Assembly: GCF_030818695.1 (NCBI RefSeq)
Contig: NZ_JAUTAR010000001.1
Location: 248,001 to 312,000, forward strand
Direction of reading: 5' to 3'
Source: Chryseobacterium sp. SORGH_AS_0447
GTDB taxonomy: Bacteria > Bacteroidota > Bacteroidia > Flavobacteriales > Weeksellaceae
DNA: 64,000 bases
Shown piece by piece: positions 9,062 through 17,572 of the stretch. A program made the position numbers and the translations under genes. The notes below the pieces were generated by a model that made no database searches, was not told the DNA's origin, and was given only the letters and a program-made list of their open reading frames with translations. Numbering within the stretch: position 1 is the first letter of the stretch; each line of letters begins with the position of its first letter.

Positions 9062-9670
9062 ATGAAAAAAACACTATTTCTTGCGATTTTATCCATCTGT
9101 AGCTTTTCGTTTGCTCAAGTAGGGAATGTAGGGATCAATACAAAGACTCCGCGAGTGAAGCTTGACGTTGCCGGAACTTATAAGTCCAGTAAGATTATGA
9201 CCGGCAGTAATTCGATACCGGCTATTACTTCAGTAGAAAAGGACCGTTATCTGCTGCTTAGCCACAGCGTTTCCGACAATACCGTGAAAAAAATCAATCC
9301 GGGCCAGGCAAATGCTCCTGGAATTGCCAGTATCGTTACGTATTCCTTTACTAATGTGCAAGGTGACTGGGTGGAAAATTTCAATACCAAGATCAATTCT
9401 AATGATTACTCCCTTATGGTACTGTCTGCCTATTTTGACCGTGATCTTTATGGAGGAAACATTGCGATCCCTTCTTACGGAGTGAAAAGCGTAAACAACG
9501 AATGGCAGATCTATGCAGATTATTCGCAGGTGGCTCCTCAATCAAACGGGGTGTGGACCATTGTATGTGCGGTTTATCCTAAAACGTATGTAAAAATCTT
9601 CTCCGAACACGGACCTTTTAACCTTAATGGCACAACAACAGGATCAGACAGTGTACCGATTCTTCCATAA
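9062..9670 (+). CDS. Secreted hypothetical protein, VGINT-type repeat family (1 of 3)
   Basis: 202 residues with a clear signal peptide (MKKTLFLAILSICSFSFAQ). The mature start is VGNVGINTKTPRVKLDVAG, the short 'VGIGT.TP...LDV.G' beta motif found at the N-terminus of many flavobacterial surface and adhesin-like proteins. The rest is rich in Tyr, Asn and Ser and probably beta-structured. No type IX secretion C-terminal domain is visible. It is the first of three similar genes spaced 11 and 12 bases apart behind one promoter. Function unknown. Confidence 0.8.
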   Translation: MKKTLFLAILSICSFSFAQVGNVGINTKTPRVKLDVAGTYKSSKIMTGSNSIPAITSVEKDRYLLLSHSVSDNTVKKINPGQANAPGIASIVTYSFTNVQGDWVENFNTKINSNDYSLMVLSAYFDRDLYGGNIAIPSYGVKSVNNEWQIYADYSQVAPQSNGVWTIVCAVYPKTYVKIFSEHGPFNLNGTTTGSDSVPILP

Positions 9671-9681
9671 AAATAAATACT

Positions 9682-10323
9682 ATGAAAAAGAATTTCTTAT
9701 TTATCATCTCCTTATTATTTTCAGGTTTAAGCTTCGCTCAGGTCGGCATCGGAACACAGACTCCTACTGAAAAACTTCAGGTAGCCGGAAGTATGGCTAT
9801 TGGACAATCCGTAACCATCGACCCGACGGCTTATGTTAATAACCCATCAGGTTTTACTATTTTAGGAACCGATCCTTTATCCAATACCGTAGGTGGAGAA
9901 GTACTTTCTGTAGAAACCCTCTACACTCCGCTTATTGTACAACCCTACTCAGTAAGCAATATTTATAGGGACGACCTTAATGATGTAAATCTTAATATTC
10001 CTACGGATAAATACTTTATTACCATCGCGAATTTTGAAGCCATTCCGTCAGCAGGAAACAACGGAATCTATTCGCCTATCGCCAACCCGGAATCCAATAC
10101 CAACAGAGGACATTTTATTATTAGGGTTTTTGAATCCGGACAGAACTGGCATGTGAACATCGGCTATCCTACGCTTGATACCCAGAACACGACCGATCGA
10201 TATACCTATAATTTCGATATTATTATCTATTCAAAAAGATTTTATAAAAATCTGGGAACCATTAACGTTGACTTCAACGGATCTAATAATGCATCCGCTA
10301 CTGCAGCACCAAGTGGAATCTAA
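9682..10323 (+). CDS. Secreted hypothetical protein, VGIGT-type family (2 of 3)
   Basis: 213 residues with a signal peptide (MKKNFLFIISLLFSGLSFAQ) and then VGIGTQTPTEKLQVAGSMAIG, the same mature N-terminal motif as its neighbours. The central region (DKYFITIANFEAIPSAGNNG) parallels SKYYVVIGGFIVRGPNNNS in the third gene, so the three are paralogues that have diverged outside the motif. It is co-transcribed with the genes on each side. No catalytic motif is seen. Confidence 0.8.
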   Translation: MKKNFLFIISLLFSGLSFAQVGIGTQTPTEKLQVAGSMAIGQSVTIDPTAYVNNPSGFTILGTDPLSNTVGGEVLSVETLYTPLIVQPYSVSNIYRDDLNDVNLNIPTDKYFITIANFEAIPSAGNNGIYSPIANPESNTNRGHFIIRVFESGQNWHVNIGYPTLDTQNTTDRYTYNFDIIIYSKRFYKNLGTINVDFNGSNNASATAAPSGI

Positions 10324-10335
10324 AACCATATCGTC

Positions 10336-10983
10336 ATGAAAAATATTTTATCTATACTAGCCTTTATATGCAACTCCCTGATACTCACTGCCCAGATAAA
10401 CGGAGTGGGAATCGGAACCAACACCCCAACACACACCCTGGAAGTTAACGGAAATACCAAACTCAGCGGAAATCTTTATTTCGAAGATCCGGGTACCTAT
10501 ACCGGCAATTCCGCAGGTTCCTATTTCCTGGTGAGGGATAACAGCGACAACGTAATTAAAAGATACGTACCCGCCACTTCAGAATTCAGCGCCATCAACA
10601 GTACGGTTTATTTTCTTACTAACGTTAGCACGAGCGGTGTAACCAATTTTGATACCGGGATCCCGGCAAGCAAATATTATGTAGTGATCGGAGGATTTAT
10701 TGTAAGAGGGCCGAATAACAATTCCAATATCGTCATTACACGTCCCAATAATTCGGGGAATTATGTTCCTCAATATTCTACAAGGTCATTTATAGAAAAC
10801 GGGACCTGGAGAATCAAATTTACGCCAAACAATTCGCGTGTTTTTGACGTTGCTCCTGAGATCCGTCTCAGCATCAGCGCTTACCGTAGAGATATGTTGA
10901 CAACAATCAATAATCAGATCAGTTATGACATGAATGCCGTAACCAATGGTGTAGCCTCTATACCGGCTCCGGTATTGCCTTAA
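10336..10983 (+). CDS. Secreted hypothetical protein, VGIGT-type family (3 of 3)
   Basis: 215 residues: signal peptide (MKNILSILAFICNSLILTAQ), then INGVGIGTNTPTHTLEVNGNTKLSGNLYF. This N-terminal motif is also common at the start of proteins with tail-fibre-like collars. It is the last gene of the operon and is followed by a strong terminator. The C-terminus (ASIPAPVLP) resembles the SVPILP ending of the first paralogue. Function unknown; an extracellular or surface role is inferred from the signal peptide only. Confidence 0.8.
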   Translation: MKNILSILAFICNSLILTAQINGVGIGTNTPTHTLEVNGNTKLSGNLYFEDPGTYTGNSAGSYFLVRDNSDNVIKRYVPATSEFSAINSTVYFLTNVSTSGVTNFDTGIPASKYYVVIGGFIVRGPNNNSNIVITRPNNSGNYVPQYSTRSFIENGTWRIKFTPNNSRVFDVAPEIRLSISAYRRDMLTTINNQISYDMNAVTNGVASIPAPVLP

Positions 10984-11010
10984 CTCATTACGCAAATATT
11001 TAAAAATACA

Positions 11011-11046
11011 GCATCGGGATCCTCGGATTTCCGATGCTTTTTTTTA
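11011..11046 (+). terminator. Intrinsic terminator of the secreted-protein operon
   Basis: GCATCGG (11011-11017) pairs with CCGATGC (11031-11037), followed by eight T. Confidence 0.9.
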
Positions 11047-11186
11047 GCTTTTCTGAAAGGAGAATAATTTATCATATTTACATGTGGAAAAATAATACGC
11101 TCTTAAATATAATTTTGCCCAATTTATTTATTTGGTTTGTCTTTTTATAAATACTTTTGCTGAAGTAACTATTTTTTACACCAACC

Positions 11187-12239
11187 ATGAAAAATTACCT
11201 ATCCCTGATTATTTGCCTTATTTCTGCTTTTGCTTTGTGCCAGAAAAAAAGCCAGCCCACTGAGCTAAAAATAAAAGGAGATTATACCCACCCCGCTACA
11301 AAAACGGTTCTTCCCGAACTGTGGTCAGGTTTTCAGAGACAGGCTGTCGTTTCTTATAATGCAGCCGGTACCAACGTGGGAATTAGTTATATCCAGCAAT
11401 CTTCGAAGAAAAACAAAACCGTTCTTACCCTTTATATTTATCCTAAAAAATACATCGACAATCAGATGCTGAGGGATGAATTTTATTCTTACGGTTATGC
11501 CCTGAACCAGAACTCCAATACCAATGTAAAGATCAAACCGTCTTTCGGAACGCTTTCCGGTGACAGTCTGAAGGTAAGCTATATTTATTCGGTTTTCAAA
11601 AATGCACTGGGGCAGCAGGATTTTTTCAACGGGGTGAAATATGTTAATAAGAATTCGCTCCTTTCCATTTACGAATGTGGTGGTTGGACTTTCAAGATAA
11701 GAGCCTCCAGCGACGATATGACTCCTGAACAATTAAAAGAACTGAAGGATAAAGCCGAAAATTACTTTGGGGTCTTACAGATTGCTTCCGTGAAGACGCT
11801 CCCTATTACTAAAGTTCCGGACATCGTATTGTCGGCTTCTGTAAAAAGAGATTCGATGATGGTACATGCCATTTCCGAAGCAGCAAAAGCCAAAATTGTT
11901 TATCTTTCTAAAAATCTGGATAAAAAAGAAGTACTCACCGGTTTTCATGATACGAAAATAGATTCCGAAGTGTATGCGCTTGAAAAAATGCTTGAATATT
12001 ATCAGGTCCATGAAAAAGACTGGCAGCTGCACCCCGATACCAAAAAATATTTTGATGAAATGATGAGAATCGCCCGGAACGGCAGATTGAAAGACCACAT
12101 TTACGAAATGTATCACGGTCTTGTAGATTATCCGACTGATGAAAAGGGAACGGCAGACTATATTCAGTTTAAAATAGACAAGAATATTTCCGAAGATACC
12201 AATGAAATTTTCTACAAAATTTTCTACAACCTCGAATAG
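11187..12239 (+). CDS. Secreted hypothetical protein
   Basis: 350 residues with a signal peptide (MKNYLSLIICLISAFALCQ). I do not recognise the family. The mature protein is mixed alpha/beta. Residues 30-200 look like a beta-rich domain (GDYTHPATKTVLPELWSGFQR...VLTLYIYPKKY). The C-terminal half is helical and charged (YLSKNLDKKEVLTGFHDTK...YYQVHEKDWQLHPDTKKYFDEMM). It is probably periplasmic. It sits alone, with a terminator upstream and no obvious partner. Confidence 0.7.
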   Translation: MKNYLSLIICLISAFALCQKKSQPTELKIKGDYTHPATKTVLPELWSGFQRQAVVSYNAAGTNVGISYIQQSSKKNKTVLTLYIYPKKYIDNQMLRDEFYSYGYALNQNSNTNVKIKPSFGTLSGDSLKVSYIYSVFKNALGQQDFFNGVKYVNKNSLLSIYECGGWTFKIRASSDDMTPEQLKELKDKAENYFGVLQIASVKTLPITKVPDIVLSASVKRDSMMVHAISEAAKAKIVYLSKNLDKKEVLTGFHDTKIDSEVYALEKMLEYYQVHEKDWQLHPDTKKYFDEMMRIARNGRLKDHIYEMYHGLVDYPTDEKGTADYIQFKIDKNISEDTNEIFYKIFYNLE

Positions 12240-12354
12240 CAGAGCTTTATAGATTTATTCTATCAATATCCATTTTTTATTTTTGATGGTATTAAAAAAA
12301 TAAATCCGATTTTTGTATTTCAAATAAGAAACATTAAACGGATACAATCACAGA

Positions 12355-13764
12355 ATGAAAGTCGAACAAATATACACAGGATGCCTGGCTCAGGGTGCGT
12401 ACTATATCGTATCCGAAAATGAGGCAGCGATTATCGATCCGCTCCGGGAAGTAAAACCTTACCTGGACCGGCTGGAAAAAGACAATGTAACTCTAAAATA
12501 TATCTTTGAAACCCATTTCCATGCAGATTTTGTCTCAGGACACCTGGATCTGAGTAAAAAAACGGGAGCGCCAATTATCTACGGACCAACGGCACAGCCT
12601 GAATTTGAAGCCATTATTGCAGAAGACCACCAGATTTTTGAAATCGGAAAAGTAAAGATAAAAGTTCTTCATACTCCCGGCCATACCATGGAAAGCACAA
12701 CGTATCTGCTTATCGACGAAAACGGTACCGAAACGGCTATTTTTACGGGAGATACTTTATTTTTAGGAGATGTTGGAAGGCCTGATCTTGCCCAGAAGGC
12801 AGGAACGCTTACACAGGAAGATCTTGCAGGGATTTTATACGACAGCCTGCAGACGAAAATCATGCCTTTGGACGACAGCATTACAGTATATCCGGCGCAC
12901 GGTGCAGGATCAGCCTGCGGGAAAAATATGCAGAAAGAGACTGTCGACCTTCTGGGTAACCAAAAAAGAACGAATTATGCATTAAACCAACCGGATAAAG
13001 AATCTTTCGTACGTGAAGTGCTGGATGGCTTAACAGCTCCTCCAAAATATTTCGGAATGAATGTGGCTCTGAACAAAGGTGGTTACGAAAGCCTCGATAC
13101 CGTAATGGACAAAGGGCTTACCCCAATACCGGCAGAAGATTTCGAAGCTTATGCCGAAGAAACGGGAGCATTGATTTTAGATACCAGAAATCCCGGAGAA
13201 TTCTATAAAGGTTTTATTCCAAACTCGATCAACATCGGCCTGAAGGGTGATTTCGCACCTTGGGTAGGGACTTTAGTTGTTGATGTAAAGCACCCGCTGT
13301 TACTGATCGTTGACGAAGGAACCGAAGAAGAAGCCATTACAAGGCTAAGCCGTGTCGGTTTCGATCATGTACTGGGCTACCTGAAAGGTGGTTTCGAAGC
13401 CTGGAAAAACAGCGGCCATGAAACGGATGAGGTAAACAGAATCTCTCCGGAAGAATTTGCAGAACAGTTTACGGAACACTCGAAAGTAATCGATGTGCGC
13501 AAAATTTCGGAATACGCTGCGGAACATATCGATAATGCTTACAACAAGCCGTTGGATACCATCAGCGATTGGGTAAAAACCATTGATGATGCCGAACATT
13601 TCTTCCTTCACTGTGCAGGAGGCTACCGGAGCATGATTGCCGCAAGTATCCTCAATTCACACGGGATCAGGAATTTCACGGAAATAGAAGGCGGTTTCGG
13701 TGCCATAAAAAAAACAGAAAACTTTCCGACCTCAGATTTTATCTGCCAGTCGAAAGTGATCTGA
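12355..13764 (+). CDS. MBL-fold persulfide dioxygenase fused to two rhodanese domains
   Basis: 469 residues. Residues 1-250 are an ETHE1/PDO-type metallo-beta-lactamase domain: H54, H56 and D58 in THFHADF, H110 in HTPGH, D133 in FTGDTLF, and H182 in YPAHGAG. Such enzymes oxidise glutathione persulfide to sulfite. Two rhodanese domains follow (about 260-352 and 362-465). The second has the catalytic loop HCAGGYRS (C420). In the first, LLIVDEGTEEE occupies that place, so it is catalytically dead. The fused layout suggests persulfide oxidation coupled to sulfur transfer (sulfite to thiosulfate) in the cytoplasm. A thioredoxin gene follows after an intergenic inverted repeat, consistent with sulfur/redox work. 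Confidence 0.88.
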   Translation: MKVEQIYTGCLAQGAYYIVSENEAAIIDPLREVKPYLDRLEKDNVTLKYIFETHFHADFVSGHLDLSKKTGAPIIYGPTAQPEFEAIIAEDHQIFEIGKVKIKVLHTPGHTMESTTYLLIDENGTETAIFTGDTLFLGDVGRPDLAQKAGTLTQEDLAGILYDSLQTKIMPLDDSITVYPAHGAGSACGKNMQKETVDLLGNQKRTNYALNQPDKESFVREVLDGLTAPPKYFGMNVALNKGGYESLDTVMDKGLTPIPAEDFEAYAEETGALILDTRNPGEFYKGFIPNSINIGLKGDFAPWVGTLVVDVKHPLLLIVDEGTEEEAITRLSRVGFDHVLGYLKGGFEAWKNSGHETDEVNRISPEEFAEQFTEHSKVIDVRKISEYAAEHIDNAYNKPLDTISDWVKTIDDAEHFFLHCAGGYRSMIAASILNSHGIRNFTEIEGGFGAIKKTENFPTSDFICQSKVI

Positions 13765-13812
13765 AAAATGGAATTATTTTTGTAATGATTGCCATGCATA
13801 ACAAATTTATCG

Positions 13813-13898
13813 CACTTTAGTTTATAAAGAAAATATTTAAAACATGATATCCTTTCTCAGGATTATTTTAAGTGATTTAAATCTTATAAACTAAAGTG
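13813..13898. repeat. Intergenic inverted repeat with 15-bp perfect arms
   Basis: CACTTTAGTTTATAA (13813-13827) is the exact reverse complement of TTATAAACTAAAGTG (13884-13898). The 56-base interior can pair further (TTAAAA with TTTTAA, ATCCT with AGGAT). A T7 run follows the right arm. It fills the gap between the persulfide dioxygenase and thioredoxin genes. It could be a long-loop terminator, a 5' UTR structure, paired operators or a small miniature element. Confidence 0.7.
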
Positions 13899-13918
13899 TT
13901 TTTTTATAAAACTATAGT

Positions 13919-14218
13919 ATGTCACAAAAATTTCAGGAAATTATCGATTCCGAAAGGCCGGTCCTGATTGATTTCTTTGCTACCTGGTGCCAGCCGTGCA
14001 AAGTACAGTCTTCCGTCCTGAATACGGTAAAGGAAAACGTAGGCGAAGATGCCAGAATCATTAAAGTAGATGTGGATCAGTATCCTGCACTGGCCAATCA
14101 GTACGGTGTACGAGGCGTTCCAACGCTGGCCATCTTCAAAAAGGGAGAAATACTGTGGAAAGAAAGCGGTGTTCATGACGTAAATACTCTGACGCAGCTT
14201 TTAAAACAGTATGCTTAA
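13919..14218 (+). CDS. Thioredoxin family protein
   Basis: 99 residues, the usual length of a single-domain cytosolic thioredoxin, with no signal peptide. The active site is WCQPCK (C24, C27), with Q instead of the usual G after the first Cys. The cis-proline loop is present as RGVPTLAIF, and D19 in LIDFFATW matches the buried acidic residue. It should reduce protein disulfides or persulfides. The gene follows the persulfide dioxygenase-rhodanese gene by 154 bases containing a large inverted repeat, so it may have its own control. It resembles trxA but is probably not the only thioredoxin of the cell. Confidence 0.9.
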   Translation: MSQKFQEIIDSERPVLIDFFATWCQPCKVQSSVLNTVKENVGEDARIIKVDVDQYPALANQYGVRGVPTLAIFKKGEILWKESGVHDVNTLTQLLKQYA

Positions 14219-14221
14219 ATA

Positions 14222-14265
14222 AGATTGAGGTTAAGGTTGAGATATTTTAGCCTTAACCTCAATCT
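14222..14265. terminator. Bidirectional hairpin between convergent genes
   Basis: Perfect 15-bp arms AGATTGAGGTTAAGG (14222-14236) and CCTTAACCTCAATCT (14251-14265) with a 14-base loop, placed exactly between the converging thioredoxin and amidase genes. There is no long T run, but the position and stem strength support a terminator. Confidence 0.7.
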
Positions 14266-14269
14266 ATAT

Positions 14270-15022
14270 CTATAATTCGATTGAAAAAGAATCCCGGTCA
14301 TTTAGAAACCGGAAATGGCTTCTGAATTCTTTAAGCTCTTCCAGATTTAATTCTGCCGTAACGAGATTGCCATTCTTTTGGGCGATTTCCGTTCCGTCTG
14401 CAAAAAAACAATGGGAACTTTCCCGATACAAAAGGTCATTTCCATCTGTCCCGATCCGGTTTAACCCAAATACAAAAGACAGATTCTCGATCGCTCTGGC
14501 TTTCAGCAGATGTTCCCAGGCGCCTACTCTTTTCTCGGGCCAGTTGGCTACATACAAAACCGCATCGTAATCGTCATTATTTCTTGCGAAAACCGGAAAA
14601 CGGAGATCGTAACAAACCTGCAACAATATTCTGAATCCTTTATAATTCACGATCACCCTTTCTTTTCCGGGGCTGTATACTTTATCCTCTCCTGAAAAGG
14701 AAAACAAATGTCTTTTATCGTAAAAATCAACATGCAAATCCGGATGGACAAAATACATTCTGTTGTAGAAGCCCCCATTATCTTCTACTGAAGCGCTTCC
14801 ACAAAAAGCCGCATTTTTCTCTTTCGCCATCCTTTTCAGAAATTCCAGCGATTCCAGATTACGGTCGGAAACTTCCGAAGCATCCATGCAGAAGCCCGTT
14901 GAAAACATCTCCGGAAGCAGGAACAGGTCGGCCTCCTGATGCTCCAGTTCTTTCTCAATATGCTGAAAGTTTTCCGCTTTATTTTTCCAGACAATATCCA
15001 GATTCAATCCTGTAATCTTCAT
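14270..15022 (-). CDS. Nitrilase-family omega-amidase (YafV-like)
   Basis: 250 residues, a single carbon-nitrogen hydrolase domain. The Glu-Lys-Cys triad is visible: E38 in LLPEMF, K103 in YDKRHLF and C137 in LQVCYDLRFPVF. Length and motifs match the omega-amidase branch (YafV/Nit2), which deaminates alpha-ketoglutaramate and alpha-ketosuccinamate, products of glutamine and asparagine transamination and of the methionine salvage end step. It is cytoplasmic with no signal peptide. It stands alone, converging on the thioredoxin gene. Substrate is inferred from the family. Confidence 0.87.
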   Translation of the reverse strand: MKITGLNLDIVWKNKAENFQHIEKELEHQEADLFLLPEMFSTGFCMDASEVSDRNLESLEFLKRMAKEKNAAFCGSASVEDNGGFYNRMYFVHPDLHVDFYDKRHLFSFSGEDKVYSPGKERVIVNYKGFRILLQVCYDLRFPVFARNNDDYDAVLYVANWPEKRVGAWEHLLKARAIENLSFVFGLNRIGTDGNDLLYRESSHCFFADGTEIAQKNGNLVTAELNLEELKEFRSHFRFLNDRDSFSIEL

Positions 15023-15151
15023 AAACTTTGTTAAAAACTTCCATAAAAATACGATTTTTCAATGATTTCGGTTTTATTTTTGTTGCGGATGTTTTGCTGT
15101 AAATCGGCATCTCGTCTTTTAACCGAATAATAACAATTAAAAAATAAATTT

Positions 15152-15592
15152 ATGAAGAAACTGTTTTTTATGCTGATGCTGATTTTTGCCGGTGCTGTGG
15201 CAAATGCGCAGGCCTGGACGGGAAAAGGGGATCAGAAAATCAATGCCGGACTCAGTGCCTGGGGATATGGAACAGGACTTGCCGGAACATATGATTATGG
15301 ATTGAACGGGCTGATTTCCGTAGGTGCCGGGCTGAACGTTTATTTCGACAATTACAAGGACAATGATGATGAGAACAGGGTTTTTGCATTCGGAAGGGTA
15401 AACTTCCACCTGAAAGACGCCTTGCAGCTGCCTGAAAAGCTGGATATCTATCCGGGCGTCGATGTGGGAGTGGTAGGAAGAAATTTCGGTCTTGGAGCAC
15501 ATATCGGCGCCAGATACTTCTTCACCGAAAGAATCGGCGTTTTCGCCGAAGTCGGTAACAATGGCAGTCTCGGTGTTTCCATTAATCTATAA
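15152..15592 (+). CDS. Small outer membrane beta-barrel protein
   Basis: 146 residues with a signal peptide (MKKLFFMLMLIFAGAVANAQ). Alternating strands follow, rich in Gly and aromatics (AWTGKGDQKINAGLSAWGYGTGLAGTYDYGLNGLISVGAGLNVYF), and the protein ends in SLGVSINL, the hydrophobic ending usual for outer membrane barrels. It is probably a short barrel of about eight strands, conserved in Flavobacteriia and of unknown function. It has its own terminator downstream. Confidence 0.8.
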   Translation: MKKLFFMLMLIFAGAVANAQAWTGKGDQKINAGLSAWGYGTGLAGTYDYGLNGLISVGAGLNVYFDNYKDNDDENRVFAFGRVNFHLKDALQLPEKLDIYPGVDVGVVGRNFGLGAHIGARYFFTERIGVFAEVGNNGSLGVSINL

Positions 15593-15615
15593 TCAATCAT
15601 GACTTTATATGACAA

Positions 15616-15643
15616 AGCTTCCCATTTCGGGAGGCTTTTTTAT
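15616..15643 (+). terminator. Intrinsic terminator of the beta-barrel gene
   Basis: AGCTTCCC and GGGAGGCT (one G-T pair) around the loop ATTTC, followed by six T. Confidence 0.85.
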
Positions 15644-15673
15644 TTGGCATAGTTTTGAGAATTGTTACCTTTG
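15643..15673 (+). promoter_or_regulatory. Promoter of rseP
   Basis: TTTG at 15643-15646, 19 bases, TACCTTTG at 15666-15673, then a leader of about 20 bases to the ATG at 15697. This fits the Bacteroidota consensus exactly. Confidence 0.7.
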
Positions 15674-15696
15674 CAAATTAAACATACAAAGCATTA

Positions 15697-17046
15697 ATGG
15701 AAATAGCAATTAAACTGTTTCAATTTATATTGAGCATTTCTATCCTGGTCATCCTTCACGAACTTGGGCATTTCATACCCGCAAAATGGTTCAAGACCAA
15801 AGTTGAAAAATTCTATCTTTTCTTCGATCCCTGGTTTTCTCTGGTAAAGAAAAAAGTAGGTGAAACCGAGTACGGAATCGGCTGGCTTCCTTTCGGAGGA
15901 TATGTAAAGATCGCCGGGATGGTGGATGAGAGCATGGATACCGAACAATTGAAACAGCCTGCACAGCCTTGGGAATTCAGGGCAAAACCGGCATGGCAGA
16001 GACTGATCATTATGCTGGGAGGGGTTACGGTAAACTTTTTCCTGGCCTGGATCATCTACAGCTGCCTTTCTTTTTTTAATGGAGAAGTATATGCCGACCT
16101 TACGAAATTCAACGATGGGATCGGAGTTACGGAAGCAGGACGAAAAATGGGATTCCAGAATGGTGACAAAATCGTTAGTATCGACGGGAAACCTGCCGAA
16201 AGACTGGATAATGCATCCATTAACATCCTTTTAGGCGATCAAGTAACGGTACTCAGAAACGGAAAAGAAATTACCTTCCCGATAGACAAAGACGGCGTTG
16301 CCGATGTTCTGAAACAAAAAGAAGCTAAATTATACATCACTTCGAGATTCCCAATGATCATCGATTCCCTGGCAAGTCCGGCATCCAAAGCTTCAGGACT
16401 GGCCAAAGGTGATAAGGTGATTGCAGTAAATGGAAAACCGACCCCTTTCTTTGACGAAGTAAGCACGGCATTGTCTGAGAATAAAGGAAAGACTATTGCT
16501 ATCGAAGTTTTGCGAAACGGGAAGCAGGAAACCATCAACGCAGCTGTTGATAAAGACGGTAAACTGGGAGTAGCGATAAACCAGAAAGCAATGGCCAATG
16601 TAATTACCGACAAAAAATATTCTTTCGGCGAAGCGATTCCGAGAGGTTTCGAAAGAACTATCGAAGCTTTAACCATGCAGGTAAAGCAGTTTAAAATCAT
16701 GTTCAACTCGAAAATCCAGGGATACAAAAATGTTGGCGGACCGATTGCTATCGTTAAAAACATGCCTGTTGACAGAGCTGCAGACGGTGGTATTTCGATC
16801 AACTGGGCGGCATTCTGGAGCTTTACGGCAATGTTCTCTGTATGGCTAGCATTCCTAAATCTTATTCCGATTCCGGGGCTTGACGGCGGCCATGTCCTTT
16901 TCACTTTATATGAGATAATTGTTGGAAAGCCTGTTCCTCAGAAGGTGCTGGAAAATGCACAGATGATCGGTGTTATCTTCCTGTTGGGTCTGATGCTGCT
17001 TATTTTCGGAAGCGATATTTTCAAGATTTTCGCAGGGAAATTATAA
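15697..17046 (+). CDS. rseP: RIP zinc metalloprotease RseP (site-2 protease)
   Basis: 449 residues. H21-E22-H25 (LHELGHF) in the first transmembrane segment and NLIPIPGLDGGH at about 390-400 near the C-terminus form the intramembrane zinc site of the S2P/M50B family. Two PDZ-like segments lie between them: GVTEAGRKMGFQNGDKIVSIDGKPA at about 142-168 and SPASKASGLAKGDKVIAVNGKP at about 227-250. The family cleaves anti-sigma factors and leftover signal peptides in the inner membrane. It is monocistronic with a good promoter, and is followed by the tRNA-Asn pair. Confidence 0.95.
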   Translation: MEIAIKLFQFILSISILVILHELGHFIPAKWFKTKVEKFYLFFDPWFSLVKKKVGETEYGIGWLPFGGYVKIAGMVDESMDTEQLKQPAQPWEFRAKPAWQRLIIMLGGVTVNFFLAWIIYSCLSFFNGEVYADLTKFNDGIGVTEAGRKMGFQNGDKIVSIDGKPAERLDNASINILLGDQVTVLRNGKEITFPIDKDGVADVLKQKEAKLYITSRFPMIIDSLASPASKASGLAKGDKVIAVNGKPTPFFDEVSTALSENKGKTIAIEVLRNGKQETINAAVDKDGKLGVAINQKAMANVITDKKYSFGEAIPRGFERTIEALTMQVKQFKIMFNSKIQGYKNVGGPIAIVKNMPVDRAADGGISINWAAFWSFTAMFSVWLAFLNLIPIPGLDGGHVLFTLYEIIVGKPVPQKVLENAQMIGVIFLLGLMLLIFGSDIFKIFAGKL

Positions 17047-17069
17047 TATTTAAATTTTTTAATAAAATA

Positions 17070-17101
17070 TTTGCAGGGTATAAATATTCGTCCTATATTT
17101 G
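17070..17101 (+). promoter_or_regulatory. Promoter of tRNA-Asn copy 1
   Basis: TTTG at 17070-17073, 20 bases, TATATTTG at 17094-17101, followed by GCACCACT. The same TTTGCACCACT string recurs before tRNA copy 2 and before the SRAP gene. Confidence 0.75.
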
Positions 17102-17124
17102 CACCACTTAAAAACAAAGGACAT

Positions 17125-17201
17125 TCCTCCTTAGCTCAGTTGGTTAGAGCATCTGACTGTTAATCAGAGGGTCGCTGGTTCGAGCCCAGCAGGAGGAGCC
17201 A
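17125..17201 (+). tRNA. tRNA-Asn (anticodon GTT), copy 1
   Basis: Complete cloverleaf: acceptor TCCTCCT with AGGAGGA, D stem GCTC/GAGC, anticodon stem TCTGA/TCAGA with loop CTGTTAA (anticodon GTT), T arm GCTGG/CCAGC with loop TTCGAGC, discriminator G at 17198, and an encoded CCA at 17199-17201. It is identical in sequence to copy 2, 270 bases downstream. Confidence 0.97.
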
Positions 17202-17202
17202 A

Positions 17203-17233
17203 AAAAGACTTACAGCAATGTAGGTCTTTTTTT
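17203..17233 (+). terminator. Terminator of tRNA-Asn copy 1
   Basis: AAAAGACTTACA, loop GCAA, TGTAGGTCTTTT and further T. The stem has one T-G position. The same hairpin follows copy 2. Confidence 0.88.
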
Positions 17234-17340
17234 ATGGTTAAAATTAAATATTTTTCAGAAATTTAATTAACTGATAGAGAATAAAATAAGCTATAACTCC
17301 CGATGAATACAGGAAAAATATCAATATTTTAAAATAAAAA

Positions 17341-17372
17341 TTTGTGTAATCGTAATATTCATATTATATTTG
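17341..17372 (+). promoter_or_regulatory. Promoter of tRNA-Asn copy 2
   Basis: TTTG at 17341-17344, 20 bases, TATATTTG at 17365-17372, then GCACCACT as in copy 1. Confidence 0.78.
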
Positions 17373-17394
17373 CACCACTCCAATGAAGGAACAT

Positions 17395-17471
17395 TCCTCC
17401 TTAGCTCAGTTGGTTAGAGCATCTGACTGTTAATCAGAGGGTCGCTGGTTCGAGCCCAGCAGGAGGAGCCA
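17395..17471 (+). tRNA. tRNA-Asn (anticodon GTT), copy 2
   Basis: Identical 77-base copy of the tRNA at 17125, including the encoded CCA. Each copy has its own promoter and terminator, so the unit (promoter start, tRNA, hairpin) was duplicated as a block while the spacer between has diverged. Confidence 0.97.
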
Positions 17472-17474
17472 AGA

Positions 17475-17503
17475 AAGACTTACAGCAATGTAGGTCTTTT
17501 TTC
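17475..17503 (+). terminator. Terminator of tRNA-Asn copy 2
   Basis: AAAGACTTACA, loop GCAA, TGTAGGTCTTT with a T run. It matches the hairpin of copy 1. Confidence 0.88.
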
Positions 17504-17572
17504 TTTAGGTACCCCACTGTCGGTATTAGGTCTTGGTTTGCATGTATTTTGCACCACTTTGTAAAATTTTAT

